From the NCBI RefSeq assembly GCF_019635155.1, contig NZ_JAHBZY010000005.1, positions 88,023 through 152,022 of the forward strand: 64,000 nucleotides of DNA, read 5' to 3'. This stretch comes from Nitrosomonas sp. GTDB taxonomy: Bacteria; Pseudomonadota; Gammaproteobacteria; Burkholderiales; Nitrosomonadaceae. The notes beneath the pieces are model-generated. The model had not been told where the DNA came from. It saw only the letters and a program-made list of their open reading frames with translations, and made no database searches. This document shows positions 27,684 through 36,810 of the stretch, one piece after another. A program made the position numbers and the translations under genes. Within the stretch, counting starts at the first letter, position 1. Each line of letters starts with the position of its first letter.

Positions 27684-28886
27684 TTATTTTTTACCCAGCG
27701 CTTTTACCGCATCGAGCCGCGCTGCGCGATTGGCAGGGAAGAGACTGGCCAGAACACCGGTTGCCAGCGCGACCAATATACCTGCAACTGATGCCCAAGC
27801 GGGCGCCCATGCGGGAAGTTGCGGGAATGTTAATCGCAGTAACAGGCTGCCGAATTGACCAAGCAAGAATCCCAACACAGCGCCCACCAGCGATAGCCAA
27901 ACCGCTTCAGCGAAGAACAACCGGCGGATGTCGCCGGAAGTCGCGCCGATAGCTTTCAGCAGACCGATCTCCGCAGTGCGCTGGTTGATTGCAATCAGCA
28001 TGACATTCATTACCAGAATACCGGCGACGATCAGGCTGATTGCGGCGATACCGGCGACTGCCAAGGTTAATGCTTGCAGAATTTTATCAAAGGTTGCGAG
28101 AATCGCGTCCTGGGTGATCACGGTCGTATCTTCCTCGCCATCGTGACTTTGTTTCAGGGTTGCCAAGATCGCCCGCTTAGCGGGCTCGATGTCGCTGTGG
28201 TTTTTGGCCTCGATCAGAATTCGAAACAGCGATGTGGTGTTAAATAGGGTTTGCGCGAAATCGATGGGGATGATGACAATTTCATCGGTGTTGAAACCCA
28301 TCGTTTCCCCTTGCGCGGTCAGGACGCCGGAAACCAGAAAACGGCTATCACCCAGGCGTACACGCTGTCCGATTGCCTGCGTATGGGGAAAGAATTCCCG
28401 TGCGATTTTAGCGCCCAAAACGATCTGAGCGTTGTTTTCGGTGCCGGGCGCCATAAAACTTCCTTGCGCCAGTTTCATATGACGAATCGGAATCAGATTG
28501 GCGTTGCTGCCGAGCACCGTCACCTCGCGTAAGCGGTTGGCTGCGGATAACTCCGCTTCACCGACATTGAGCGGCGCATAACGCCGCACGTACGGCAACC
28601 GGCCGATCAATTGCGCATCTTTCAATGTCAGGTCGCGTGGCGTTTGGCCGAGTACTGCGCCGAGAAACGAACCGGAGGTTTCCGCGCGTCCCGGCAACAC
28701 CACCAGCAAATTGGTACCGATGGAAGAGAATTGGTTGATGACATAGTTACGCGCGCCGTCGCCGATCGCGGTCAATATCACCACGGCTGCAACGCCAAGC
28801 GCCATCGCCAGGATAATCAGCAGTGAGCGTATACGGTAGCTCACGACCGTTTTGAACGAAGTTTGCAGCGTATCAATGAGTGTCAT
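27684..28886 (-). CDS. MacB-type ABC transporter permease
   Basis: The 400-residue protein has the N-terminal helix IRSLLIILAMALGVAAVVILTAIGDGARNYV, a large periplasmic domain (about 45-270) and three C-terminal helices with QRTAEIGLLKAIGATSGDIRRLF, the coupling motif of the family. It overlaps the ATPase gene by 14 bp. With the ATPase and the fusion protein it forms a MacA/MacB-like tripartite efflux or export system, where ATPase and permease are separate chains. Confidence 0.9.
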   Translation of the reverse strand: MTLIDTLQTSFKTVVSYRIRSLLIILAMALGVAAVVILTAIGDGARNYVINQFSSIGTNLLVVLPGRAETSGSFLGAVLGQTPRDLTLKDAQLIGRLPYVRRYAPLNVGEAELSAANRLREVTVLGSNANLIPIRHMKLAQGSFMAPGTENNAQIVLGAKIAREFFPHTQAIGQRVRLGDSRFLVSGVLTAQGETMGFNTDEIVIIPIDFAQTLFNTTSLFRILIEAKNHSDIEPAKRAILATLKQSHDGEEDTTVITQDAILATFDKILQALTLAVAGIAAISLIVAGILVMNVMLIAINQRTAEIGLLKAIGATSGDIRRLFFAEAVWLSLVGAVLGFLLGQFGSLLLRLTFPQLPAWAPAWASVAGILVALATGVLASLFPANRAARLDAVKALGKK

Positions 28887-29556
28887 TGTCTTGGTCCGTC
28901 AAAATCCGGCCATCGCGCATGCCGATCTGGCGATGCGCGCGTGCGCCCAATTCGCGATCATGCGTGACAACGATCAACGTGGTTCCGCGGTGGTGCAACG
29001 CTTCCAGAAGCAGCATGACCTCCGCGCCGATTTGATGGTCCAGGTTGCCGGTCGGTTCGTCGGCCAGAATCACGCTGGGTTGCATGATGGTGGCGCGTGC
29101 AATCGCCACGCGTTGACGCTGACCGCCGGAAAGTTCGGCGGGGCGATGGTGGGCGCGTTGCTGCAGTTCGAATGCCTGCAAAGCATCGTTAACGCGTATT
29201 TGCCGCTGCTCCGGCGGCATGCCGCTTAAAATAAGCGGCAATTCGATATTCTCCGCCGCGGTTAGACGTGGAATGAGATGAAACGATTGAAATACGAAAC
29301 CGATTTTTTCCCGGCGGATTTGCGCCAGTTCGTCTTCGGATAAATCGGTAATCAACCGGTCATCCAGTTCGTAACGGCCGCTGTCGGGTTTATCCAGCAA
29401 TCCGATGATATTGAGCAAGGTCGATTTTCCGGAACCGGAAGGCCCCATGACTGAAACGTACTCGCCGGAAGCAATACGCAAGTCGATATGGTTTAAAGCA
29501 TGTACCGCTTGATCCCCCATCTGAAAAATCCGGTTAATGTCGGTCAGGCGAATCAT
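28873..29556 (-). CDS. MacB/LolD-type ABC transporter ATPase
   Basis: The start is ATG 29556, overlapping the fusion-protein stop by 4 bp (ATGA); the longer frame runs inside that gene. The 227-residue ATPase has Walker A GPSGSGKST, Q-loop FVFQSFHLIPRLTAAENIELPL, signature LSGGQRQRVAIARA, Walker B VILADEPTGNLD and the switch His in VTHD. It energises the permease encoded just downstream. It belongs to the MacB/LolD/FtsE group, which uses mechanotransmission rather than a channel. Confidence 0.93.
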   Translation of the reverse strand: MIRLTDINRIFQMGDQAVHALNHIDLRIASGEYVSVMGPSGSGKSTLLNIIGLLDKPDSGRYELDDRLITDLSEDELAQIRREKIGFVFQSFHLIPRLTAAENIELPLILSGMPPEQRQIRVNDALQAFELQQRAHHRPAELSGGQRQRVAIARATIMQPSVILADEPTGNLDHQIGAEVMLLLEALHHRGTTLIVVTHDRELGARAHRQIGMRDGRILTDQDNDTH

Positions 29557-30704
29557 GGTTGTTTGGGCTGCACCGCAACACCGGCTTTGATACCATCCTG
29601 ATCGAATGAAATCAGCACATGATCGCCAGCCTGCAAGCCGCTGCGAATTTCGGTAAAACTCCAATTGCTAAGGCCGGTTTCCACCGATTGTTCAACCAGT
29701 TTGTTTTGCGCATCCACCCGCCAGACTTTGTTTTCTTGACGGATGGCTTGCGTCGGAATGCGCACTACATTGTCCTTGCGCTCAAGGATGACTTCCACGT
29801 CGGCGCTGTAACCGACCAACAATGGCGTATCGATTGGAATATGCTGAAAATCCACTTCGATGTCGACGGTGCGTGCTTGCTTCTCGATTTCCGTGACATA
29901 CGGTGCAATGCGCCGGACTTTACCGGGAAAAATGGAATCGGGCATGGCATCCAGCATAATGCGCGCTTCCTGCCCCACTTTGATTTTAGGTGCATCCACT
30001 TCGTCCATCGGCGCGGTGACGTATAAGCAACGGTCGTCGATCAAGTCAATGGTCGGTGGAGTCGGAATGCCGGGGGGCGACGGCGTGGTAAACTCGCCCA
30101 ATTCGCCGGAAATTTTACCGATGACGCCGGAAAATGGCGCGATAATGATGGTGCGATCAATTCCGGCTTGCGATACGTGAATTTGCGCTTCAGCGCGTTT
30201 GATGTCGGAAATGGCCGCTTCGCAACTGGCCTGGCGCGAACGGGCGTTCGCATTGGCGTCGTCGGCGCGTTGCGAGCTGACGAAGCCTTGCTCAACCAGT
30301 TGCTGCGTACGGTTCGATTCGCGCCGGGCATTCTCGGCCAGAATGCAGGTCTCGCGGCGGCGTTCTTGCGCCATGGTCAATTGCCGCTGCGCCAACTCGC
30401 GTTGTGCTTGCAAATCCTGATTCCACAGCTCCAGCAACACTTGATCTTTCTGCACGTGATCGCCTTCCTTTACCCAAATCTTCGCAATCTGCCCTCCGGT
30501 AATAGGCGCCAGATTGGAACGCTGACAGGATTTGATGGTGCCGGCGCGCGTATTGACCACCGTGGCCTCGACGTTGCCGATGGTGATGACGGCCAAGTCC
30601 ACCATTAACGGTTTGGGGTGCGAGTAATGCCATGCAGCGCTGACAAGTCCGCCGGCAATAGCGATTACACCGATCGTACGGAGCGGTTTCTTTACGAATG
30701 GCAT
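29553..30704 (-). CDS. HlyD/MacA-type membrane fusion protein
   Basis: The 383-residue protein has an N-terminal anchor (about 10-28), lipoyl halves GGQIAKIWVKEGDHVQKDQVLLELW and IIIAPFSGVIGKISGELGEFT, between them a long coiled-coil hairpin (about 95-180), and beta-barrel and membrane-proximal domains (to about 380). This is the periplasmic adaptor of a MacA/B-type efflux system. It is first in the operon with 4-bp and 14-bp overlaps that follow. No outer-membrane TolC gene is present in the window. Confidence 0.9.
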   Translation of the reverse strand: MPFVKKPLRTIGVIAIAGGLVSAAWHYSHPKPLMVDLAVITIGNVEATVVNTRAGTIKSCQRSNLAPITGGQIAKIWVKEGDHVQKDQVLLELWNQDLQAQRELAQRQLTMAQERRRETCILAENARRESNRTQQLVEQGFVSSQRADDANANARSRQASCEAAISDIKRAEAQIHVSQAGIDRTIIIAPFSGVIGKISGELGEFTTPSPPGIPTPPTIDLIDDRCLYVTAPMDEVDAPKIKVGQEARIMLDAMPDSIFPGKVRRIAPYVTEIEKQARTVDIEVDFQHIPIDTPLLVGYSADVEVILERKDNVVRIPTQAIRQENKVWRVDAQNKLVEQSVETGLSNWSFTEIRSGLQAGDHVLISFDQDGIKAGVAVQPKQP

Positions 30705-30834
30705 GATGAAGCGCGATGTATGAGATGAAAATGAGCAGGCATCGAGTTGTGTTTCATGACAAATATGCGTATTTTACACGTTCATCTGTACGGCTTGCCG
30801 GCGTATCACAATAAACCATTAACAAACGATTCCT

Positions 30835-32466
30835 ATGATTGATATTTGGCGAAAAAAATTCATTTTGTCCGATTCCGATCGGCCTACAACCGTGGAAGAT
30901 CTTCGTCCCAGCGAAGCGGATTACGAAGCGCTCGATCTTAAAACTTTCGATGCCATCGAGGCGGAAGCTTTGTTTCGTACCATTGACCGCACGCATACCG
31001 AAGCTGGCCGGTTGACATTGTATCGCTCGCTTGCGCGACCAACGCAAGACGCGGCAGTGTTGCAGCAAAAGGTAAATGCACTGCGGGAGATCGCGGAAAA
31101 TCCAGCGCTGTTCGATGCCTTGGCGAAATATATCGACAGTGCGGCACCCCTGGAGAAATCCTTGAAACACTTACTGTACGGCGAATTTGCCGGGGGGCTG
31201 GCAACCGAGGAGCCGAGCAGCCGTGCCGATAAGCTGGAATTCGGTGGCTACGGTTACCGGCAATTTCAAGACGGTACGCAATTCGCAATCGAACTGGTTG
31301 AAGGTGCTGCGCAGATCCGCCAACCGCAATCCGCGTATTTACGCACCTTACTCGATGCGATCGGCGGCTTTGGTGAATCACGCATTTTTGCACTGATGAA
31401 AGGGCCGGTGTACTCGTCAGGCGGTAAGTTCAGAACTAAAAAAGAAAAAAAACCGTTTGATTTGTTTGCCCGCTTCCGGCCTACGTTGTTCAAGATTCTG
31501 CCGACGGTCCTGTTTTTTGCAGCGTCGTACGGCATATTGTTTTTCTTCGAGAATTTTATGCCGCAATTCAGTGCATCCTATATTGGTTACGGCATTCTGG
31601 CACTGACCGCACCGGTGTTCCCGATCATTCTGCTGGCAATGGGGGTATCCGACCGCGATTCGATCATTTATCCGTTGCGCAAACAGTTTCGCGAAAGTCC
31701 GGAGTTGGCGAAAGCGCTCGATGCGTTTGGCATGATTGATGAATTGCTGTCGTTTTGCCGCTACGGTCAGGCATTGTCCGGCGACAAAACATTGCCTGAA
31801 ATTGTGGATCACAAAACCCACCATCTGATCGTTCGTAAAGCCAGAAATCCTTTATTGATCAACAATATTCCGGATTATGTGCCAAACGATATCGAGCTTG
31901 ATGCGGCAGGGCGGGTGCTCATCATCACCGGACCGAATAGCGGCGGTAAAACGGCCTACTGCAAAACGATCGTGCAAATCCAATTACTCGGGCAAATCGG
32001 CTGCTATATTCCTGCGACAGAAGGGCGATTGGTGCCGGCGGAGCATCTCTATTATCAAGTGCCCGACCCGGGTCAACTCAGTGCGGCGATGGGGCGTTTC
32101 GGCCATGAACTGCAGCGCACCCGCGAAATTTTCTTCAATTCCACGCCACGCAGCCTGGTGGTCCTCGACGAGTTATCCGAAGGCACCACATTCGAGGAAA
32201 AAATGACGATTTCGGAATATATCCTGAAAGGTTTCCATAAACTCGGTGCCAGCACATTGTTGGTCACGCACAATCACGAACTGTGCGAACTGCTGCAGCA
32301 AGACGGCATTGGCCGCTATCTGCAAGTCGAATTCCTGCAAGGCCCGACGCACCGGCTGATCCCCGGTATTTCCAAAGTCAGCCATGCCGATCGTGTCGCC
32401 AGCGCAATTGGGTTTAGCCGCCAAGATGTGGAGGCGCATTTGGATAAGCAGGGGAATGGATTATGA
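30835..32466 (+). CDS. Membrane-spanning MutS-like ATPase
   Basis: The 543-residue protein has a helical lever-like region (about 30-210), two hydrophobic helices (about 222-240 and 250-272) and a C-terminal MutS domain V ATPase with Walker A ITGPNSGGKT, Walker B SLVVLDELSEGTT and H-motif VTHNHELC. It lacks the N-terminal mismatch-binding domain of MutS, and lacks the Smr nuclease domain of MutS2. Two transmembrane helices between lever and ATPase are unusual and would hold it at the membrane. The role is unknown; mismatch repair is unlikely. It overlaps the broken antitoxin gene by 4 bp. Confidence 0.8.
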   Translation: MIDIWRKKFILSDSDRPTTVEDLRPSEADYEALDLKTFDAIEAEALFRTIDRTHTEAGRLTLYRSLARPTQDAAVLQQKVNALREIAENPALFDALAKYIDSAAPLEKSLKHLLYGEFAGGLATEEPSSRADKLEFGGYGYRQFQDGTQFAIELVEGAAQIRQPQSAYLRTLLDAIGGFGESRIFALMKGPVYSSGGKFRTKKEKKPFDLFARFRPTLFKILPTVLFFAASYGILFFFENFMPQFSASYIGYGILALTAPVFPIILLAMGVSDRDSIIYPLRKQFRESPELAKALDAFGMIDELLSFCRYGQALSGDKTLPEIVDHKTHHLIVRKARNPLLINNIPDYVPNDIELDAAGRVLIITGPNSGGKTAYCKTIVQIQLLGQIGCYIPATEGRLVPAEHLYYQVPDPGQLSAAMGRFGHELQRTREIFFNSTPRSLVVLDELSEGTTFEEKMTISEYILKGFHKLGASTLLVTHNHELCELLQQDGIGRYLQVEFLQGPTHRLIPGISKVSHADRVASAIGFSRQDVEAHLDKQGNGL

Positions 32467-32671
32467 AAACTGAATACGATTTGTCAAAAATGAAATCCCG
32501 CAAAAATCCGTGACGATGCGGTTGAGCGAGGATGTCATCGGTTATTTCAAGAAAATGGCTGAAGAGACGGGGGTGCTTTATCAGAGCCTGATTAATTTGT
32601 ATTTGAGGGATTGCGTTTCCCAACATCGGAAAATCGATATTTCCTGGCAAGACAAATCACAAGTTTCTTGA
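32463..32671 (+). pseudogene. Decayed BrnA/CopG-type antitoxin gene
   Basis: The first frame encodes MKTEYDLSKMKSRKNP and then stops. The sense resumes in another frame as VTMRLSEDVIGYFKKMAEE and continues with a Tyr-Gln-Ser-Leu-Ile-Asn block, ending at 32671. BrnA-type antitoxins have a short linker between these halves, so a few codons and one phase are missing (junction near 32511). No BrnT-like toxin gene was seen upstream, where MutS-like coding runs directly into the start. The gene is probably a remnant. Confidence 0.75.
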
Positions 32672-32695
32672 TTGTTTTTTCTGATCGCTAACAAA

Positions 32696-32737
32696 AAACT
32701 TCTCCGTCCGCATTGGTTGATGCGAGCGGAGAAGTTT
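32696..32737. terminator. Strong hairpin terminator between convergent genes
   Basis: AAACTTCTCCG (32696-32706) and CGGAGAAGTTT (32727-32737) are exact complements, with CGCAT/ATGCG as a second stem inside. It lies between the plus-strand antitoxin remnant and the minus-strand protease gene, so it can serve both directions. Confidence 0.65.
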
Positions 32738-32766
32738 GCGTTTGACGTAGTGAATCAGTGACGGAT

Positions 32767-33858
32767 TTAATTCACGCGGATGCCGATGTAAGTGGCATTG
32801 TTGGTTTCGCTACGTTCGGCAAACGCGCCGTTGTAGTCGATGATTGCGCCGATCCAGTAATTCTGGCCGCTGACCAGGTCGGAAGGAATCACCAGGAAGG
32901 TGTTGTTGGTGGTATCCGGGAATCCGCGATACAACGTTACCGTGCCTTCACCAAGGAACCGGTCGCCGGTGCTGATGGTGTCATTGGTCGATAGGTAATA
33001 ACCGACTTTAGCTGTCATCGGACTGGTTTTGCCGAGGTTTTCGTACGTCATTTCGAGCTTGATGGTTTGTCCTTTACTGACGCGGTATACCGGTTCAGCG
33101 GTACCGGCCACCTTCGTCAGTTCTACATTCGAAGTGTTGAAGATGCGGGTGCGGCCGTGCGTGCTGTATTCGCCGCTGCTGCCGATATATCGCCAATGCG
33201 ATACCGCCAGATCATTCGGGCCGCCAGCCCACAAGCCATACACTGCGACCAAGCCGTTGTTGGCATCTTCGCCGCTGTAAGCTGTTGCGGTCGCGCCGTT
33301 GGCATGAATATGCGTCCAATCGGAACCCATGATGTTATATGTATTTGCCGTATGAGCAAGACCGGCGGCATGGCCGAATTCGTGCATGGCAGTGGTTTGG
33401 AACGGACGGCTGGCGCCACCGTAGGGCCATAAGCTGGCTTTGTTGGTGGTGTAATGATACGCCACGCTGTTGTTGAAAATAATATCCGCTTCTTTCAACG
33501 TACAATCACCTTTGAACCATACGTAAGTGACGGCCGGATAGGTGCCGATGTTCGGGCCGTTATTGGCTTCCCACCAGGCTTCGTTTTCGTTGTTGTTGGC
33601 AGCGACGCCGGGTTCATTCCAAACGACGCTGAAGCTTAAGTTGCTGGGATTGCCGTTCCAATGTGAGACCACGGAGGATAATGCATCGCGCCAGGAACCC
33701 ACCGGAAAGCCGACGGATGAAGCGCGAACAGTGTAATTGTTGCCGCTCCATTTGGTGGCGTTGCCGCCGCATTTGATGGTGGTGTAAGCGAATGCGTGTT
33801 GCGTAACGGTTGCCAGAAACAATGTGGCGAGTAATTGGTTTAATCGCGAGAATTTCAT
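32767..33858 (-). CDS. Secreted matrixin-like zinc metalloprotease with CARDB-like domain
   Basis: The 363-residue protein has a signal peptide ending near AFAY. The catalytic domain (about 30-210) has the metzincin zinc site HEFGHAAGLAH (His159, Glu160, His163, His169) and the Met-turn NIMGS (Met177), as in matrixins. A C-terminal immunoglobulin-like part of CARDB type (about 225-363) has PVYRVSKGQTIKLEMTYENLGKTSPMTAKVGYYLS and ends in TIGIRVN. It is secreted or surface-associated. The gene lies 65 bp downstream of a secreted hypothetical gene, probably in one operon. Confidence 0.85.
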   Translation of the reverse strand: MKFSRLNQLLATLFLATVTQHAFAYTTIKCGGNATKWSGNNYTVRASSVGFPVGSWRDALSSVVSHWNGNPSNLSFSVVWNEPGVAANNNENEAWWEANNGPNIGTYPAVTYVWFKGDCTLKEADIIFNNSVAYHYTTNKASLWPYGGASRPFQTTAMHEFGHAAGLAHTANTYNIMGSDWTHIHANGATATAYSGEDANNGLVAVYGLWAGGPNDLAVSHWRYIGSSGEYSTHGRTRIFNTSNVELTKVAGTAEPVYRVSKGQTIKLEMTYENLGKTSPMTAKVGYYLSTNDTISTGDRFLGEGTVTLYRGFPDTTNNTFLVIPSDLVSGQNYWIGAIIDYNGAFAERSETNNATYIGIRVN

Positions 33859-33923
33859 TATAAGTCTCCTAATGATTGTTCATAACTTGAATGAGGGTTG
33901 CAATTGCAGTGTGAAAACGCGTT

Positions 33924-34751
33924 TTAGTCCTTGTGAATGGTCATTTCCACGTGAGGCGGCGCTTCCAGATCGAGTTTCTTGAGAACCGGTGCTACAGCCG
34001 GAGCGGCAACCGGTTGCGCTTTTCCTATTGCAAATTGTTCGTGCATTTGCACGCTTTGGGCAGGTTTGAGCGTACTGAGCGCCTGCGGGGTGTAGTGTTG
34101 ATTAACGCTATCGCTGAGGAATTTACGGAATTGCACCGGGGTCAGCTTGGTCGCATCGGCGGGTGGCGTCCATTCGGCTTTGCTTTCGGTTTCAAAAGTG
34201 AATTCTTTGACGCCGATGCGAAGCGTTACGCTTTTCTTTTCTTCGTTAAAGTTTCCTTGGTCGATCTGGCCATTGCTGCGCAACCAGATTTCCTGCCAGG
34301 CATCGGAGTGTACGGCATCCTTGCCGATGCGGAAGCGGCCGAAATTACCGCCAACCACCGGTGAAATTTCCACACCATTGCCGCGCACGAACACGATATC
34401 CTGATCGCCGACTTGGAATAGCGGTACGCCCGGAATAATCAAGGTATTACCGGCGTCGTCAGGGCCGCCGCGGAAACGCAACGTGATCAATTTATCCTGA
34501 CTTGAGCTGCCCTTGAAGTTCCGGGTGATTTCGTAGGTGACGTAGGTATGCGGCATAGCGACGTCATCCGCTTGCAGAATATCCGAGGTGCGATAGTCGA
34601 CTTCGACGACTTTGCCTTCAAAAATCAAATCGGCTTTATGCACCAGATCCGAAGTGTTGGTGCCGTCCGAGTGCGATGCATATGTCTGCGGAATAGCGAA
34701 TGCCAGACCCAAAGTTATAATTGCTGCGGCTAATGTTTTTACTTTCATCAT
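33924..34751 (-). CDS. Secreted protein of unknown function paired with the matrixin
   Basis: The 275-residue protein has a signal peptide ending near TYAS. The first 130 residues resemble a small beta domain (LVHKADLIFEGKVVEVDYRTS, then VTYEITRNFKGSS), seen in secreted proteins that accompany matrixin-like proteases. The C-terminal half is charged and Pro/Ala-rich. No catalytic motif was seen. It is upstream of the protease on the same strand. It could be an inhibitor, chaperone or substrate, but this is only suggested by position. Confidence 0.6.
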   Translation of the reverse strand: MMKVKTLAAAIITLGLAFAIPQTYASHSDGTNTSDLVHKADLIFEGKVVEVDYRTSDILQADDVAMPHTYVTYEITRNFKGSSSQDKLITLRFRGGPDDAGNTLIIPGVPLFQVGDQDIVFVRGNGVEISPVVGGNFGRFRIGKDAVHSDAWQEIWLRSNGQIDQGNFNEEKKSVTLRIGVKEFTFETESKAEWTPPADATKLTPVQFRKFLSDSVNQHYTPQALSTLKPAQSVQMHEQFAIGKAQPVAAPAVAPVLKKLDLEAPPHVEMTIHKD

Positions 34752-35268
34752 ATATCTCCTCTAACGTGGTGGATTACTACATTGATGCGCCGGATTTTCA
34801 ATAAACCTGGCAAAATCAAAACTGCCGAGCAAAGATAATGTTTTTTGCATGATTGGTCTGTGATAAAACACACAGGACATAGCGCATTGATTCCGAGCGG
34901 TTTCAAATCTCATTGCTGCAAATAACAACCATGCAATCGTGCTGCGTGCCTGGATCGGCTGCATGGCGGATGCCGCAATGCTGGAGTTGGCGCATGATCA
35001 GCAGGTATTGCTGTCGCAAATGATGGAAATGCAGTGAAGCTTATAAAAGCTAAGTTGGGAAGCTTGGGTTCTTTTGTAAGCAAATCCTTTTCCAAGAACA
35101 ACCCGACTCATTGTGATTCGGGCGGGATATTTTTCGATGGTGTGTTGTAATTTCTATTAGAGAACTTCTTTAGCAGTATTCGGTTTATAAATCTTCCTGT
35201 TACTGCTAATATCGCTCATCATTTAACCTTAGAGCGCACAGCGTGTGCTGATCAATTGCGGAGGCGAT
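34752..35268. other. Intergenic region before the conflict island
   Basis: About 500 bp separate the divergent secreted-protein gene and the TIR gene. A 49-codon open stretch at 34891-35036 has coding-like composition (ends LSQMMEMQ) but no start or known family; it may be a remnant. A ribosome site GGAGG at 35260-35264 precedes the GTG of the TIR gene. No tRNA or repeat was found here to mark an insertion boundary. Confidence 0.35.
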
Positions 35269-36810
35269 GTGACGGGGGAGCAGGGATACGATGTTTTTAT
35301 CAGCTACGCGCACGCTGATAACGAAGTTCCTCATGGCTCCAAGGCTGAAATGGGTTGGATCGGCGTACTTGCGGCGAATCTGAATATCGGCCCGAACGTT
35401 CTCAAGAAACGAATTTTCATCGATTACCAGCTCAAACCGGGCGATGAATTCAGCGATACATTGATCAGCAAAGTCAGAAGCAGCGCACTCTTAGTCATTT
35501 TCCTGTCGCAAAATTACGCCAAGTCCGCATGGTGCGGTAAAGAACTGGAACATTTTATCCAGGCGCATTCCGCTAATCAGGAGAAACCGGTCGATGTTTT
35601 TGTCGTCGAGCTGTTTCCTTACGAAGAACTGACCGGTTTGCCGGAAAATATTCAGAATATCCGCAAGCACAACATTCATGCAAAATTCTGGTATCAACCC
35701 TTCGACAACAGTGACCCCATCCTGGCGGGTTACCCAACGCCCAACGACAACGATGACAAGGTCAGGATCCATTATTGGAACTCACTCAATGCATTGAGAA
35801 ATGCAATGGATGCACATTTGACTGAGAAAGCGGATTTACCTGGAAATAGCGTATTTTCTGCATCGCCCGATAAACCGTCAGGCGTGGCTTCGCCATCAGT
35901 CCCGAAAAATTGGCCTTCTGCACCGCCTGATACCGGCAAAAAAACATCGACTTCCTGTACGGTATTACTAGCGGATGTCACCGACGACCTGGAGCCGAAG
36001 CGCAATGAAATCAAATTGGCGCTGGAAGCGGAAAAATTTCTGGTACTGCCGGATGGCGACTGCATTGGTTTGTCGATCGAGGAATTCAATAGCAATTTTC
36101 CTAGAGATCTCGAATGCAGTGAACTGTTTGTGCAATTGCTATCGCCAACGGTAGGGCGCAAAGCCAAAGGATATCCCGCGCCGCTGCCGCAACTGCAATT
36201 TCAGCTCGCACGCGAGGCCAACAAGCCGATCCTGCAATGGTGCGAGCAATTGCCGCCGGCTGGTCAAATTACCGATCCCGCGCATGCCAAGTTGTTTGAG
36301 ACGGAATTTCTTCGCGTCACCAATCTAAACAATTTTAAAACTGAAATCATCGAGCGGTTACGGGCGGAAAGAATCAAGCGCGACAAAGCAATTGCGGCAT
36401 CCAGTCAACCGACAAGGAGATGGAATAAAAAGATTGTTTTCGTTGATGATCTGGCCAGTACCGATGATTTGCGTAACGTATTGCGCACCACCATCAAACA
36501 ACACCAATACGATATTCGCGCCATTCCTGAAGCAGCGCCGCTCGGTAATAATGGCCTTGATGTGAAAGAATTTTTACGTCCCTGTTTGGCGGGAATCACG
36601 GTGTATACCGATCCAAGCAAGTATATGACAGCCTACAGTCGTTTGGTCTTCTTCCTCAATCAAATCGCGGAAGCCGAACTTCCGCTAGTGCGCTGGGGTG
36701 TTTATTTGCTCGATGGTGATGTCGCGAGCGTTTTCGGTATCGATTCCGAGGATGTCGTACCGGTGTACGAGCAGGATTTGGCGTCATTTCTGCGAGGGCT
36801 GTCGCAGTGA
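35269..36810 (+). CDS. TIR-domain protein with three TIR-like Rossmann modules
   Basis: I choose GTG 35269 because GGAGG lies 4 bases upstream; an earlier GTG at 35245 has no such site. The 513-residue protein starts with a TIR domain: YDVFISYAHAD, an FIDY strand and FLSQNYAKSAWCGKELEHF, in which the Glu of WCxxE is the catalytic residue of NAD-cleaving TIRs (about Glu92). A second module (about 230-365) has DDLEPKRNEIKLALEAE and LFVQLLSPTVGR, typical of TIR-like partner domains. A third Rossmann-like module (about 390-513) begins KIVFVDDLAS. It overlaps the STAND gene by 4 bp. It is probably the NADase effector of the island. Confidence 0.85.
   Translation: MTGEQGYDVFISYAHADNEVPHGSKAEMGWIGVLAANLNIGPNVLKKRIFIDYQLKPGDEFSDTLISKVRSSALLVIFLSQNYAKSAWCGKELEHFIQAHSANQEKPVDVFVVELFPYEELTGLPENIQNIRKHNIHAKFWYQPFDNSDPILAGYPTPNDNDDKVRIHYWNSLNALRNAMDAHLTEKADLPGNSVFSASPDKPSGVASPSVPKNWPSAPPDTGKKTSTSCTVLLADVTDDLEPKRNEIKLALEAEKFLVLPDGDCIGLSIEEFNSNFPRDLECSELFVQLLSPTVGRKAKGYPAPLPQLQFQLAREANKPILQWCEQLPPAGQITDPAHAKLFETEFLRVTNLNNFKTEIIERLRAERIKRDKAIAASSQPTRRWNKKIVFVDDLASTDDLRNVLRTTIKQHQYDIRAIPEAAPLGNNGLDVKEFLRPCLAGITVYTDPSKYMTAYSRLVFFLNQIAEAELPLVRWGVYLLDGDVASVFGIDSEDVVPVYEQDLASFLRGLSQ

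Noticed and set aside
34891..35036. 49-codon open stretch before the TIR gene
   Set aside because: Coding-like composition but no start codon with a ribosome site and no family; kept only as a possible remnant in the intergenic note.
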